From assembly GCA_023512835.1 (NCBI GenBank), contig CM042087.1:11383715-11447714 (forward strand): a stretch of 64,000 bases of DNA, in the 5' to 3' direction. This stretch comes from Taxillus chinensis (lineage: Eukaryota; Streptophyta; Magnoliopsida; Santalales; Loranthaceae). Positions 46,164-57,907 of this stretch are shown here, one piece after another. Under the pieces are notes generated by a model. That model had not been told where the DNA came from. It made no database searches and saw nothing but the letters and a program-made list of their open reading frames with translations. A program made the translations under genes and the position numbers. Position 1 is the first letter of the stretch, and each line of letters begins with the position of its first letter.

Positions 46164-46358
46164 GTGTTCATGCATATGATGAACCAGGTTTTTGCTCTAT
46201 ACTTGGATTCTTTCATGGTGGTATTCATTGATAATATTTTAGTCTATTCCAAGACTCAAAGAGAGTATGTGGAACATTTGGCAACAGTGTTGCAAACCTT
46301 GAGGGATCAACAGTAATATGCTAAGTTTAGCAAATGTGAGTTTTGGATTAAGTCCCGT

Positions 46359-47100
46359 GTGTACTTTGCTTGGTTGATGAAGATTCCATCTTTTATTTGT
46401 TTAACCTCTGTTCCAAGGAAGTACGTTAATTCTCCCGTCATACTCATCTCAAATTTGCCAGTCACCAACTTTGCAAACTCTTCACAAAGCTTCGGATTTG
46501 ACGATCCGAAAATGATGTCATCTACCTATATTTGTACGATTAAAGAATGATCTTTCTCTTTCAATAGAAATAGTGTGGTGTCAATCTTCCCTTTTCTGAA
46601 ATTGTGTTCGAGCAAGAATTCTGATAGAGTATCATACCAAGCTCTTGGAGCTTGCTTCAATCCGTATAAGGCTTTCCATAATTTATATACCATATGTTCA
46701 GCCTTGTGTTCAACGAAGCCCGGAGGTTGTTCGACATAAACCTTCTCTTGAAGATCTCCATTAAGAAAAGTGGTCTTGACGTCCATTTGATAAATTGTGA
46801 AGTTTTCATATGAAGCATACGCTAGGAACATTCGGATTGCCTCATGTCTAGCTATTGGAGCAAAGGCTTCATCATAATCAATACCTTCTTCTTGACGATA
46901 TCCTTTGGCTACCAATCGTGTTTTGTTTCGGATTACTATTCCATCAATATGTAATTTGTTCTGGAACAACCATTTAACTCCAATGACTTGTTGCGACCTC
47001 GGCATTGGTACTAAAGTCCACACTTCTTTCCTCTTGAACTGATTAAGCTCTTCTTGCATAGCGTTTATCTAGTTTGAATCTTGAAGGGCTTCATCCACCA
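46359..47100 (-). pseudogene. Reverse transcriptase of S4
   Basis: The frame 46526-47059 has [60 protein letters not shown] and [15 protein letters not shown]. The YVDDIIF catalytic block and GELTYFLGTEV follow after a frame change near 46525. It is less decayed than S2. RNase H is not present. Confidence 0.9.
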
Positions 47101-47926
47101 CCTTTGGCTCTATTTGTGATAGTAAACAAGAGTAGAGGCACAGATTGGAAGTGGCTGCCCTCGTTCTTACTCCAACAATAGGATCACCAATCGCTTGATC
47201 TGATGGGTGGTTTCTAGTCCACCTGAAGTTCTGCCTAAGTGGTGGTGAGTAGTTAATGATTTGAAGCTCTGCCAGATCGGGTGGATCTTGTATATCAGCT
47301 AGTTGAGCTTCTTCCGGGACAGTTGTATCCATATGATGAACAGTTCCGAAAGAACTTGGAGGTTCTTTGGGACTGTGACTTTCAGTATTAACTGGTCTGG
47401 ACGGACTTGAAGGTTCTCTAGTGTTATGAATATCTGTAACAATTTGTCTGGAGTTGAGTGGAAGTCCTGAGTCCGAATCTTCTCAAGCATCATCAGTATC
47501 ATTTCTTGTTGCTTCACCAGTACTAGGTGATTCATCAGGAGTTATGGCAGGAACATGTCTGAACTGAGAATAGTCAATCGTGTTGTTTGTATGATCTTGC
47601 GCAGTTGGATTTGAAGATCCTACACTTGACCAGTCAAGGTTAGATTCATCAAAATCAACATGGATAGATTCTTCAACTGTTAGACGTTTTCTGTTGAATA
47701 TATGATAAGCCTTGTTCTGTAAAGAATATCCGAGAAAAATCCCATCATTGGATTTTGGCTCAAATTTACTCCGGGTCTCTTTGTCGTTGTTTAACACATA
47801 GCAAGCACACCCAAAAGCTTTGAAATGAGAGATTGACGGCTTCTTACCTCTCCACATCTCATAAGGTGTTTTCATTGTAATCTTATTAATAAGAGTTCTA
47901 CTTTGAACATAGCATGCAGTGGACAT
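47069..47926 (-). pseudogene. Integrase C-terminal region and IN-RT linker of S4
   Basis: Frame 47483-47926 has INKITMKTPYEMWRGKKPS, FKAFGCACYVLN, SKFEPKSNDGIFLGYS and KAYHIFNRKRLTVEESIHV, the conserved GKK(P) and end blocks of SIRE integrase. Frames 47299-47535 and 47069-47332 continue as a Ser/Asp-rich linker into RT (WTRNHPSDQAIGD). One frameshift lies near 47490. Confidence 0.85.
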
Positions 47927-47959
47927 AGCTTCAGCCCATAGACTGAGAGGAAGCCTTGC

Positions 47960-48574
47960 TCATGCTAACATTGATCTTCCAGCTTCGACTAACGTGCGAT
48001 TCTTACACTCAGTGACTCCATTTTGCTGTGGAGTCCTGGGCACAGAAAAGTCATGTTGAATACGCTGTTCAGAATAATAGGATCTCATATCGGAAAAGTC
48101 GAATTCCGTACTATGATCACTCCAGATGCATTTTTTGCTCAGTCCTTGTGAATTGCTTATCCAGTTGAAGAGATCTACGAGATGTTCAAAGGTTTGATCT
48201 TTTGATTTCAGGAACATCACCCATGTATACCTGGTGAAGTAATCGATAACCACAAGGGTATATCTCGCACTAGGAAGAGAAGCAATAGAATGGGACCAGA
48301 GAGGTCCATGTGAAGAAGTTGCAATAGAGTAGTTATTGAATTAACTGATTTGCTCTTAAAGCTGTGCTTGGTCTGCTTGCCGAGTTGGCATTCTTGATAG
48401 AGAGTCTCTGGAGAATTTATGTTTGGGCAGACCATTTACTAAGTCAAGCGACGCTAATTTAGACAAAGTCTTAAAATTTAAATGTGCGCAACGCTTGTAC
48501 CATAGCCAACTTTCTTCATCTGATGCTTTAGTGAGGAAGCATACAAGGTCAGAAGAATTATTTCTTAAAACCAC
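47960..48574 (-). pseudogene. Integrase zinc and catalytic core of S4
   Basis: Zinc part: LWYKRCAHLNFKTLSKLASL, with Tyr where the first His ligand is usual, and QECQLGKQT. Core: HMDLSGP (first Asp), WSDHSTEF (second), and PQQNGVTECKNRT (Glu). Two frame changes (near 48240 and 48360) and a stop near 47958 break it. It would insert the element DNA. Confidence 0.86.
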
Positions 48575-48962
48575 TGAGTATATGTCCTCTTAATCCGGAT
48601 AACTTAATATCTCCAAATAAGTTTTCCCTAACTGTACAGGTGTTGGACAAGAAGGAAACAGTAAACCCTTTGTCACATAAATTACTGACACTTAGCAGAT
48701 TATGCTTCAAACCTTCGACTAGTGCAACTTTAGTAATTGATACACAGGCGTTGGTTAAAGTGCCATACCCCATAGTCTTACATTTGCTGTTGTCCTCATA
48801 TGATATGGATGGGCCTCGTTTCTTAGTAACTTCAACGAGCAGAGACTGATCACCCGTCATATGTCCAAAGCATCCACTATTGAGGATCCACTTGCTTTGA
48901 TTGATCTTTAACTTCAAGTGATCCGGCAATGCATTCTAGAGATGCTCCTGCAAGACAACAGT
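48558..48962 (-). pseudogene. Aspartic protease of S4
   Basis: The block KWILNSGCFGHMTGD is the copia protease active site, but the catalytic Asp of the D-S-G motif is Asn. GYGTLTNACVSITKVALVEG, NLLSVSNLCDKGFTVSF and an integrase-leading tail follow. A frameshift near 48560 follows. Confidence 0.86.
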
Positions 48963-50216
48963 TTACACTTTTGGTGCCCAAACTTGTTTCGGGCGGTTAG
49001 GAGAAACAATAACAGTTTCGAATTTTACTTTGTTAGGAACTTTAGCTTTCCAAGTTGACTTTACTTTGTTAGTGTCAATTGCTTCTTTTATTTGGGTTTT
49101 CTTGGGAGAGTTACTCCTTTGAGATTTAGATTTTGATTTGCTCAAAAAATCCTTTTCGATGAACTGATCTTTATTAATATGAACTTGATTACAAAACCAA
49201 TCATCAGATAAACTCTAACTTTCATAGTGATAATGACGTATTTCTCTACAGATGGAACAGAAATTATAATGCGGAGCACAAACAGGGGATACGGGTTTCT
49301 TAGATTTTACAGGTTTTCTACACTGATCCCTATGGCCTAATCCTTTGCGATTGGGTGACGCACTCTTGGCCCTAGATGCGTCAGCCTTAGCCTTTTCTTT
49401 CTTTCTGGGTGCTACAGTTTCAGCTTTAACTGCAGTAGCCTTCCCTTCATCGTTAAGTACAGGTGCTACTACTTCGGGAACAACTGTAACAACCTCTCTT
49501 CCACAGTCATACACTATGGTCCCACCTGAAATGAAACCATCCAACAGTTTAGATGTACTAACAAGATAAAGGTTGGTTAGTTTCGGAATGAAATCCGGAG
49601 GACACTCAGTAGGTTGTGTGGAGGTTGATAGTTCGGAGCCAAGGCCAGGTTTAACACGAATATTGTTCAGATTAGTCCTAAATGTTGAAGCTATTTCCCC
49701 TGAATTTAGCCACTTACGATTTATTTCTTTTTCCTTTTCAAGTTCATTTTCGAGTCTTTTAAGATTTACAGTTAGGCCAGTTAGGTTTGTGTTTAATAGA
49801 TGATTTTCAGCTCTAAGATCGTGATACCAAACCTCTTTAGTCCTAAAGTTAGCTATGTCTTTTTCAAGTCTTGCAATAGAGAATTCTAGATGTTTAGCCT
49901 GACTTTCCATATCTTTGTACATTTGAGTAATTATTAGTCTCTCATTCTTTTCATGATCGCATTTAGTAGTAAGAGATTCTAATTTACTCATGATCTCAAA
50001 GATAGAAGGTACCTCACTATTTGCCATGAGGTAGACGTTCAGCTTTGGGGTTGGCTCATCATCAGAGGATTCCTCCTCTTCTTCTGAGCCACTGACGTAG
50101 TTCGTGACAAACGCCTTCCTCTTGTCCTAGCTATTTTCTGAGGTGGAGCATTGAGGCTTAACCTTGTTATTTTTATTGGCCGACTTTGATTTGGATTTGC
50201 AATCCTTGGCCCTGTG
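48963..50216 (-). pseudogene. Gag C-terminal region of S4 (coiled coil, SIRE type)
   Basis: The frame 49215-50027 starts MANSEVPSIFEIMSKLESL and forms a long coiled coil (ESQAKHLEFSIARLEKDIAN, LKRLENELEKEKEINRKW), then a Lys/Ala-rich stretch and a terminal CxxC...H block (FCSICREIRHYHYES). Before it, 50028-50200 has an acidic run (GSEEEEESSDDEPTP) after KDCKSKSKS, the tail of a CCHC knuckle. The rest of gag is cut off by the Tekay LTR. SIRE gag is known for such coiled coils. Confidence 0.8.
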
Positions 50217-51125
50217 ACCGGTTCGTGACTCCCCTTTACCCACCCGGTGGGCAAGGGGTTGGGATTAATTCCACACAGGACTTTACGCACATCCACAATA
50301 AACAAAATCATATTATTAATAATTTCAAACGACAATTAAATGTTTACAAACCAATCATGCCTTTATTACAGTCAAACTCCTTTTACAATTTCCCCACTGG
50401 GGTTATATCATTTTCCCTCTGGGCTTACAAAGGTTCCATAAAATATCATAACACAAATTACATTTAAACAAAGCAACATGGCAGACTGTCTTCCACCTTG
50501 GTATTCCCACCTAACGCCTGTAGGTCCCTGAAAAGCAAGGAAACATAGTAGGAGGGGTGAGCAACCACAGCTCAGCAGGGATCATGTCTCCCCAACCCAT
50601 CCCATGCTCCTAGCACCTACATGTCAACGTGTACTAGTACAATGTCGTGATAGAAGTATGTACAGGTTTTATTCAACTTAAATAAATATGACAGCATCCA
50701 AACTATTTCCACAGCCACATAGGCTCCACGGTCACACAGGCCCACGTCCACAGCCACACAGGCTCACAATCAGCCACACAGGCTCACAACCAGCCACATA
50801 GGCATACAATCAAACACATAACATGCATCTCAACCACACAGGCATAAAATCAAACACATAACATGCATCTCAGCTACACAGGCATAAAATCAAACACATA
50901 ACATGTGTCTCAGCCACACGGGCATATAATCAAATATATTCCCCCCCCAGAAACCTCAAGGTTTCCCCACGTGAACCTACAGCGGAACGAAGCCTGACGA
51001 ACAACACAGACATCCCCAACGGCCTCTCAGACCCACTGCCACGCAACAAACCCCAAAAGTTCACACTAAACAAAATATGCCATTGTAGGCCAACATCCAT
51101 ATAGGAGATCACACCTATATGGATT

Positions 51126-51163
<38 letters not shown>

Positions 51164-51319
51164 AAACTACAAAACTCTACAAAATCATTCCCCATAGGGC
51201 CTAACCCCGGAATGGGTGCTAGAAGGGACAGAACCCCTACCTCTGGAAGATCCTCCTTGCTCCCACGCTAGACCCCATCCACCTACGCTAGTCACCCCTG
51301 CAGCAACGACCAGAAGATC

Positions 51320-51377
<58 letters not shown>

Positions 51378-51952
51378 GACGGCTGCGGTGGCTGAACAAA
51401 AACCCTAAACCTAAAACAAAGAGGCTCCTCCTCCTTATATAGACACCTCAACATCAAAACGACATAGTTTTGATTAAGTGAACTTCATCATCAAAACGAC
51501 GTAGTTTTGATTAAAACATGTTGCAACCTTCCCGCATCCACACAAGACAAAATATACACAATTCAAACATGCGCCATTGAGAAAAGATTATTATAATAAC
51601 AAAACCAAAGTGATGGTGCAAAAACTTGGCTGCACGCCACATTGCACGTGATATCCCCATATCACGTGCAACTCTAAATGATGTGAAATTCTTTCCCAAG
51701 CTTCCTTGAACCATGTAGAAGGCAGGCATGCAATAATCTCCTGGCATGTGATAATGCACGTGACAATGCCATTGTCATGTGCAACCTCTAAAAGCTCCCT
51801 CTTGGGCTCAAATCTTGCCTCTTGCTTGCTCATCAAAATACAAGGTGTTTTAGACAATGTGTGTGCAAAGAAAACTCCCTAAAACCCAACAATTGCCACC
51901 CCAAAAGGCAAAACTGTGACTAACTCCACATCCCAAAATACGGGTCATTACA
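50217..51952 (-). repeat. 3' LTR of Tekay copy C
   Basis: On the plus strand it runs from CCGGTTCGTGACTCCCC to GGTCATTACA. A TCCTCTCCCTCTTA polypurine complement follows at 51953. It holds a short CAGCCACACAGGC array (about 50700-50930), (TA)n at about 51127-51160, (CT)n at 51321-51375, two ACGT palindromes (51453-51474, 51490-51511) and G-box hairpins (51643-51670, 51756-51782). Candidate intron 50528-51240. Confidence 0.93.
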
Positions 51953-52264
51953 TCCTCTCCCTCTTAAGATTTTGTCATCGAAAAGAAACAACATGTAAGG
52001 AATAACAAACACATGCTACCCAATGCATAACCACATGCATCATAATGCATAAAACACATATCCGCAGGTCACAAATACCCATCTCAAAACACGTCTCAAA
52101 GCATATCTCAAATTTAAATTCATGTCTAAAGGATAATACAAATTCACCAGATTATGAACAACTAATACAGAAAAGCACATCACTATCCCGCGGCCAACAG
52201 CCACCTCCCACCCTTAAGATTGTTCGTTCTAGAACAACTCTGGGTGTTGCTCACGCATCATGGA
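51953..52264 (-). other. 3' untranslated region of Tekay copy C
   Basis: About 310 bp between the last pol codon and the LTR, ending in the polypurine tract AAGAGGGAGAGGA (minus strand). No frame. Confidence 0.6.
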
Positions 52265-52800
52265 CTAACATTCCCATGTCTCCTCCTCAATGCCATGGTG
52301 CTGCCACAGCACGCGAACCAAAGGAATAGCACGACCACGCAAAAGCTTCTCCCGCCGATCTAGTATACGGATATGGGCCTCAACAACGGACATGTCATCC
52401 TCAATATCCAATGTCCCCCAATCGATCACATGAGTGGGGTCAGGATGATACTTCCTCAACTGGGACACATGAAACACATTGTGCACCCGACTCAATCGCG
52501 GTGGCAACGCTAACTGGTAGGCCACTGGCCCCACATGATCCATAACCGCAAAAGGACTAATAAACCGCGGAGATAGCTTGGAACCTCTCCCAAATCGCCA
52601 ATGTCCATGACATGGAGAAACACGGAGAAACACATGATCTCCCACAGAAAACTCCAAAGGTCGCCGCCACTGATCTGCATAAGATTTCTGTCAACTCTGC
52701 GCGGACAACAAGCGCTGATGAATCAACTTGACCTTCTCAGTAGCGTCTTGAACCAACTGTGGTCCCAAGAGAGCTGCCTCTCCTACCTCAGTCTAATACA
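52265..52800 (-). pseudogene. Integrase C-terminus and chromodomain-like tail, Tekay copy C
   Basis: EFSVGDHVFLRVSPCHG and GRGSKLSPRFISPF, then GPVAYQLALPPRLSRVHNVF (GPY/F domain), then a chromodomain-like end ILDRREKLLRGRAIPLVRVL and WQHHGIEEETWE. Tekay chromodomains are known to guide integration to heterochromatin. The frame 52265-52657 is open for 130 residues and stops after ETWEC; a TAG near 52690 and a frame change separate it from the core. Confidence 0.88.
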
Positions 52801-53290
52801 AAGGTGATCGGCATGGTCTGCCATACAATGCCTCAAAAGGAGCCATCCCAATGGATGCCTGGTAACTGTTGTTGTAGGCAAACTCCACCAAAGGAAGGTG
52901 AGCTGCCCACGAACCCCCAAAATCTAACACACATGCCCTCAACATGCCCTCCAATGTTTAATTTGTCCTCTCAGTCTGACCATCAGTCTCAGGGTGAAAT
53001 GTTGTGCTCATGCTAAGCATTGTCCCCATAGCCTCCTGCAAGCCTGTCCAGAAATGAGAAGTGAACCTCGAATCTCTGTCGGACATAATCGACGACGGCA
53101 CTCCAAGCAATCTCACAATCTCGTTCACAAACATCTGGCTCAACATCCCGATGGAATCCCGCTCTCGAACGGCAAGAAAATGGGCCGACTTGGTTAGCCG
53201 ATCCACAATCACCCATATCATGTCTTTCCTCTTAGTGGTGGGTAGAAGTCCAGTCCCAAAATCCATCGCTATGTGGTCCCACTTCTACTT
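52801..53290 (-). pseudogene. Integrase catalytic core, Tekay copy C
   Basis: Frame 52958-53266: MDFGTGLLP (first Asp), IMSDRDSRFTSHFW (second Asp), HPETDGQTERTN (Glu), with exactly 35 residues between the last two. DD35E is complete here, unlike in the Athila copy. A TAA or frame break near 52957 interrupts the next helix region. Confidence 0.9.
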
Positions 53291-53584
53291 CGCTACTGGC
53301 AACAGCTGTAACATACCTGCCGGTCGCTGATGCTCCGCTTTCACTTGTTGACAAGTAAGGCACCTTGCAACAAATGCCGCCACATCACGTTTCATCCCAG
53401 GCCACCAAAAATGTCCCCGGAGTGCATGGCCAAGAAAATAAACCTCCTGCATTGAAAACTCACATTTGCTAAACTTAGCAAACAACTGCTGGTCCCTCAA
53501 GGTTTGCAACACTGTTACCAAATGCTCCACATGCTCCCTCTCTGTCTTGGAATACACCAAAATGTCATCTATAAACACTACCAC
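53285..53584 (-). pseudogene. Deletion fusion of RT active site to integrase zinc region
   Basis: One open frame reads [20 protein letters not shown] (RT catalytic DD), [15 protein letters not shown], then at once [13 protein letters not shown] and RCLTCQQVK, which belong to the integrase zinc domain. Full elements have about 300 residues of RT thumb/connection and RNase H between these blocks. The frame is kept across the join at about 53420. This makes a non-autonomous pol. Confidence 0.88.
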
Positions 53585-54187
53585 AAACGAATCCAGGTAT
53601 GGAGCAAAGACCTAGTTCATCAAATGCATGAACACTGCCGGTGCATTAGTAAGCCCGAAAGGCATCACCACCCACTCATAGTGCCCATACCTACACCGAA
53701 AAGCAGTCTTAGGGATGTCCTCCTCTCTAACCCTTAACTGGTGATACTCCGTTCGTAGATCTAACTTCGAAAACCATTGGGCCCCATTCAACTGGTCAAA
53801 CAAGTCATCTATCCGAGGCAATGGATACATGTTCTTCACAGTCACTAAATTTAGTTTCCTATAGTCAATGCAAAGATGAAGCGTGCCATCTGCCTTCTTT
53901 ACAAAGAGCACTGGAGCACCCCAGGGTGAGGTACTCGGCCTGATATACCCCTGGTTAACCAACTCCTCTATCTGCCTTTGAAGCTCCCTCAACTCAGCTA
54001 GTCCCATACGATAAGCCACTTGGGAGATCGGACCCATCCCCGGCACCAACTCAATAGTGAATTCCACACTCCTCTTAGGTGGTAGACTCCTCAACTCCTG
54101 AGGAAAGACATCCTGAAATTGGTTAACAACTGCTGGCCACACCCTCTTTCCCACTTTGTCTTCCTCAGCAAAGGTTAAGGCTGCCAA
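53585..54187 (-). pseudogene. Reverse transcriptase N-terminal part, Tekay copy C
   Basis: A 191-residue frame: [84 protein letters not shown]. It ends at a TAG (near 53610) just before the catalytic block, where copy B reads CAG. Confidence 0.92.
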
Positions 54188-54208
54188 CTTGTGGGTAATG
54201 GCACCCCA

Positions 54209-55408
54209 CTAGTCCAACACTGGTCCTGCCCGACTCGCCTCACGATCCCACTCCCCCTGGAGGGTGCAAAAAACCCCTGCAGGTGACACGAGTGTTACCC
54301 GTCGCCGATAACAATCTATCTTGGCCTTGAAACCCATAAGCCAATCCATACCCAAGATCAGATCAAATGTCCTCAATGGCATCACATACAAATTAAAGCT
54401 AAGCTCCACATCTCCTATGGTTAACACGCAGTCATGGCAAACACGTGGCACCTCAATCATACCTCCCACCGGAGACTCCACAACTAGGGGTCTCTCTGCC
54501 TCCACACATACTAATCCCAATCCCTCAATTAGGAGTTCAGCAACGAATGAATAGGATGCACCCGTATGAAAAAGAATAGAAGCAAGCGTACGAGAGATCA
54601 AAAGGGTACCTCTAACCACCGAAGGTCCTGCCCCACCCTCCGCCGGTGGAGGTGGTAGCTCAGTCTCCTCCTGGTGTGTTGCATTCGGCGCAAACACCCT
54701 CCTTTGGCCCGTGCCGCTGGTCGTCTCATTTATTGGACGGTTCCCACCATGGCTGCCTCTAGCTTCCGTTTGCTGCCGCTCCGGCCTCGCCTGAGGTCTA
54801 GTTTGGCTAGATCCTGCCTGACTAGCCTGCCATTGACGAGCTGGTCTCTCTGCTGGTGCACAAAAACTAGCATCACTCCTCATGCTCGATGCCATGCCTC
54901 CTACTCCCTTGTTGTTGCTCCTGCAAACTCGGCTCAAATGACCTTCTCGTCCACAGCTCTTGCAGTGCCAATCCATCTTTGGACACTCCCTCTTGACGTG
55001 GCCTTGCTCCCCACAGCAATAACAACCGTTGGGGAGACCCCCTGCTGAACCACCCTGCCTACTGCCGCCAAAGGTTAACCTCCCTAGGTTCACTGAGGGT
55101 TGACCCTTGTTGCGGAAGGAACTGCTACCTCCCTCCTCGGTCTTGGGCATCTTGGACCCTGAATCACGGTCAGACCCTCCCTGTAACTGTCGACCCTGAT
55201 GGGCCTGCCTCCTATCATGAAGCTCCCTCTCAGCTATACGGGCTGTCTCAACAACCTCAGCATAAGTCCTCAAACGTATTATTGTTACCCTATGCCTAAG
55301 GGCTGGCCTGAGACCCAAGGTGAACTTATGGGCCTTCAGGTCCTCCCTTGCCACAGTCTCGGGAGCAAATCTACTCAAGCTTCGGAACTCTCGCTCATAC
55401 TCAGGCAC
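54209..55408 (-). pseudogene. Gag C-terminus and aspartic protease, Tekay copy C
   Basis: A 399-residue open frame: EYEREFRSLSRFAPETVARE, LGLRPALRHRV, two CCHC knuckles CCGEQGHVKREC and CKSCGREGHLSRVC, a Gln/Arg-rich linker, and the protease block ASILFHTGASYSFV. The catalytic Asp (present in copy B as FDTGAS) is His. Then LILGMDWLMGFKAKIDCY. It ends at a stop just before RT, as copy B does. Confidence 0.92.
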
Positions 55409-55420
55409 TGTCTTTGACCC

Positions 55421-56027
55421 CTACCTCAAGCTGCCGAATTCCTCCCTCTTTTGCCACCTCAATGACTCGGGGAAGAACTCATTGTGGAAGAGTTGTAGGA
55501 ACTCGTCCCATAACATAAACTGCACTTCACGGCTTCCCGCAACACTCTGCCACCACTCTAAAGCATTCCCCTCCAGCTGCCGAATGGTCAGCCTCACCTT
55601 ATCCTCCTCCCGGGGTAGGAGAAAGGAGAACACATGCTCGATCTGCCGCAACCAATGCTCAGCCACCACGGGATCCACTTCTCCCTTGAACCTCGGAGGT
55701 TGTTCCTTTCGGAACCTCATCACCACATCATCCTATACACAAATCGGTACGCCACCTAGCGAACTCTCAGGCTCACGAGGTAACTCCCCCACTAGTGGTG
55801 GTGGTGGTGGCACCACCTGGCCGTCTTGCCATCTCACGGCGCACTTCCTCCCGAACCTCTTGTCGGATACCCTCCCTCAGCTCTTGGACTTCCTATCGGA
55901 TGCCCTCTCGCAGCTGTGCCAACAACAGCGCATGTCCTCCAGCGGGCTGCCCCGCACCTGGTCCCTCATGGGCAGATGACTCATCAGCCACTGCCCCGAA
56001 CGCACACGTCACTCTCCTTGGTGGCAT
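55421..56027 (-). pseudogene. Gag N-terminal part, Tekay copy C
   Basis: ATG at 56027 (minus) opens MPPRRVTCAFGAVADESSAH. A Glu/Arg coiled coil with a stop near 55895, then frame 55421-55726 (MRFRKEQPPRFKGEVDPVV, REEDKVRLTIRQLEGNALEW). TAG near 55421 replaces a Gln codon before the next frame. The encoded capsid part is otherwise intact. Confidence 0.88.
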
Positions 56028-56474
56028 TCTTACTACACGAAGTAAGGGACACAAACATCAAAACGAATTCGAATCTATCGAGTCTTACTTCCTCTACCCC
56101 ATTTATTAATTTTACTATCACATGGCATTACACCCATTGCACACATTGCATCAATCCACATTGCACACAACTCAAATACATGAGGACTCTTCCAAGAAAA
56201 ATCAGAGTTGCATAATTCACACTTTATCACGTTATTCATATCTTTCCTTTTATTACAGTTACAATTTTAACAGTTATCCACACTTTCACACATAACAACA
56301 AATGCAACTAGTGCCCTAATGCCAATGTATGCAAATCCTACCACAGGACTGGACTACCCCAAGTACACCTTAGAGGCTCAAAGAGGACCATGTTGGTCAG
56401 GCAGGTCCCTCCAGGCTCCTCCAAAGGACTCAAGATAACTAAATCCGCCCACTACCCTAGGCCAACTAGGCCAT

Positions 56475-56486
56475 GCTCTGATATCA
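56475..56486 (-). other. Primer binding site, Tekay copy C
   Basis: The minus strand reads TGATATCAGAGC, one base from the initiator tRNA-Met site, three bases from the LTR. Confidence 0.82.
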
Positions 56487-56781
56487 TATTGTCAGGCCCC
56501 GGATTTCCAACCCAAGGAAACCGGTTCGTGACTCTCCTTTACCCACCCGATGGGCAAGGGGTTGGATTAATTCCACACAGGACTTTATGCACATCCACAA
56601 TAAACAAAATCATATTGTTAATAATTTCAAACCACAATTAAATGTTTACAAATCAATCATGCCTTTATTACAATGAAAACCTTTTTACAATTTCCCCACT
56701 GGGGTTACATCATTTTCCCTTTGGGCTTACAAAGGTTCCATAAAACATCATAACACAAATTACATTTAAACAAAGCAACAT

Positions 56782-57843
56782 TGTCACGCCCCGGATTTCC
56801 AACCCGAGGAAACCGGTTCGTGACTCCCCTTTACCCACCCGGTGGACAAAGGATAGATGTACAGAATCAAACACATTCATCATAATCCACAATAAATAAC
56901 CGAAAGGCAAACCACTTATCTTTATTAAATTCCAAAATCCATTAAATCATCTCCAATTGGAGTTACAATAGTCTCAACATAACATTTGACATGGTGTTCC
57001 CACCTAACGCCTGTAGGTCCCTGTAAAGAAAACAAACATAGTAGGAGGGGTGAGCAACCACGGCTCAGTAGGGATCATGTCTCCCTAACCCATCCCATGC
57101 TCCTAGCATCTACATGCCATGTGTACAAGTGCGGTGTCGTGATACAATTATTTCAACAGATATAATAACAAGCCATATCAAGCAAATACAATCATTTCCA
57201 TAGTCACACAAAGCTTACAGGTCCACGGCCACACAAGCTAACACATGAACAATCCCGGGCTTCCACGCCCACCGGGTTCCAAGAGCGACCCCGGGCTTCC
57301 ACGACCACCGGGTTCCAAGAACAGTCCCGGGCTTCCATAGCAACCGGGTTCCAAGAAACGATCCGGGCTTCCACAGCCACCAGGTTCCAAGAATAGTCCC
57401 GGGCTTCCACACACCACCATGTTTCACAAAACAAGACACATAGCCACTCAGGCATGACATCGAGCACATAATAGGCACATCACTCGGACATAACAACAAA
57501 CACTTAATATGCACAGATCACTCGGGCATAACAACAAACACATAGCATGCGTGGCCTCGCAGCATAATCTCAAATACTTGGCGTGCATATATACATGTAT
57601 CAAAACAACACGCCATTGAAGGCCAACATTCATACGGGACGTCACACCTATATGAATTTATATATAAATAATATAACAACAAGAACAATATCCAACAGTT
57701 CATTCACCACAGGCCCTAAACCCCGAATTAGGTACAAGATAGAACCCCTACCTTAACCGATTCCTTCACGCCGTAGCCTCCATGCAAAACGCCGTCCTCC
57801 CACGGAAACACCACCGCAGCAACCACGACCAGAAGCTCTTCTT

Positions 57844-57907
<64 letters not shown>

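Larger units (their letters stand above)
38598..46355 (+). mobile_element. Tekay-type chromovirus copy B, with two nested insertions
   Basis: LTR, primer site, gag, protease and half of RT are in order. RT is split by a SIRE solo LTR (43012-44432) and by a 1623 bp LTR-like insertion (44541-46163). It ends near 46355 where minus-strand copia sequence starts, at a GTGTACTT-type overlap. Subtracting both insertions restores a continuous alignment with copy C. Confidence 0.9.
46356..50216 (-). mobile_element. SIRE-type copia element S4, minus strand
   Basis: Reading leftward: gag C-terminus, protease, integrase, reverse transcriptase. RT is strongly similar to that of S2. The 5' part of gag, leader and part of the 5' LTR are missing; Tekay copy C now lies there and LTR sequence resumes at 60110-61104. 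The 3' end (RNase H, 3' ORF) is lost at the junction with Tekay copy B. Confidence 0.88.

Noticed and set aside
57204..57514. Three overlapping Gly/Pro-rich ORFs on the minus strand
   Set aside because: They arise from the 36 bp repeat, which stays open in several phases. No domain and no start context.
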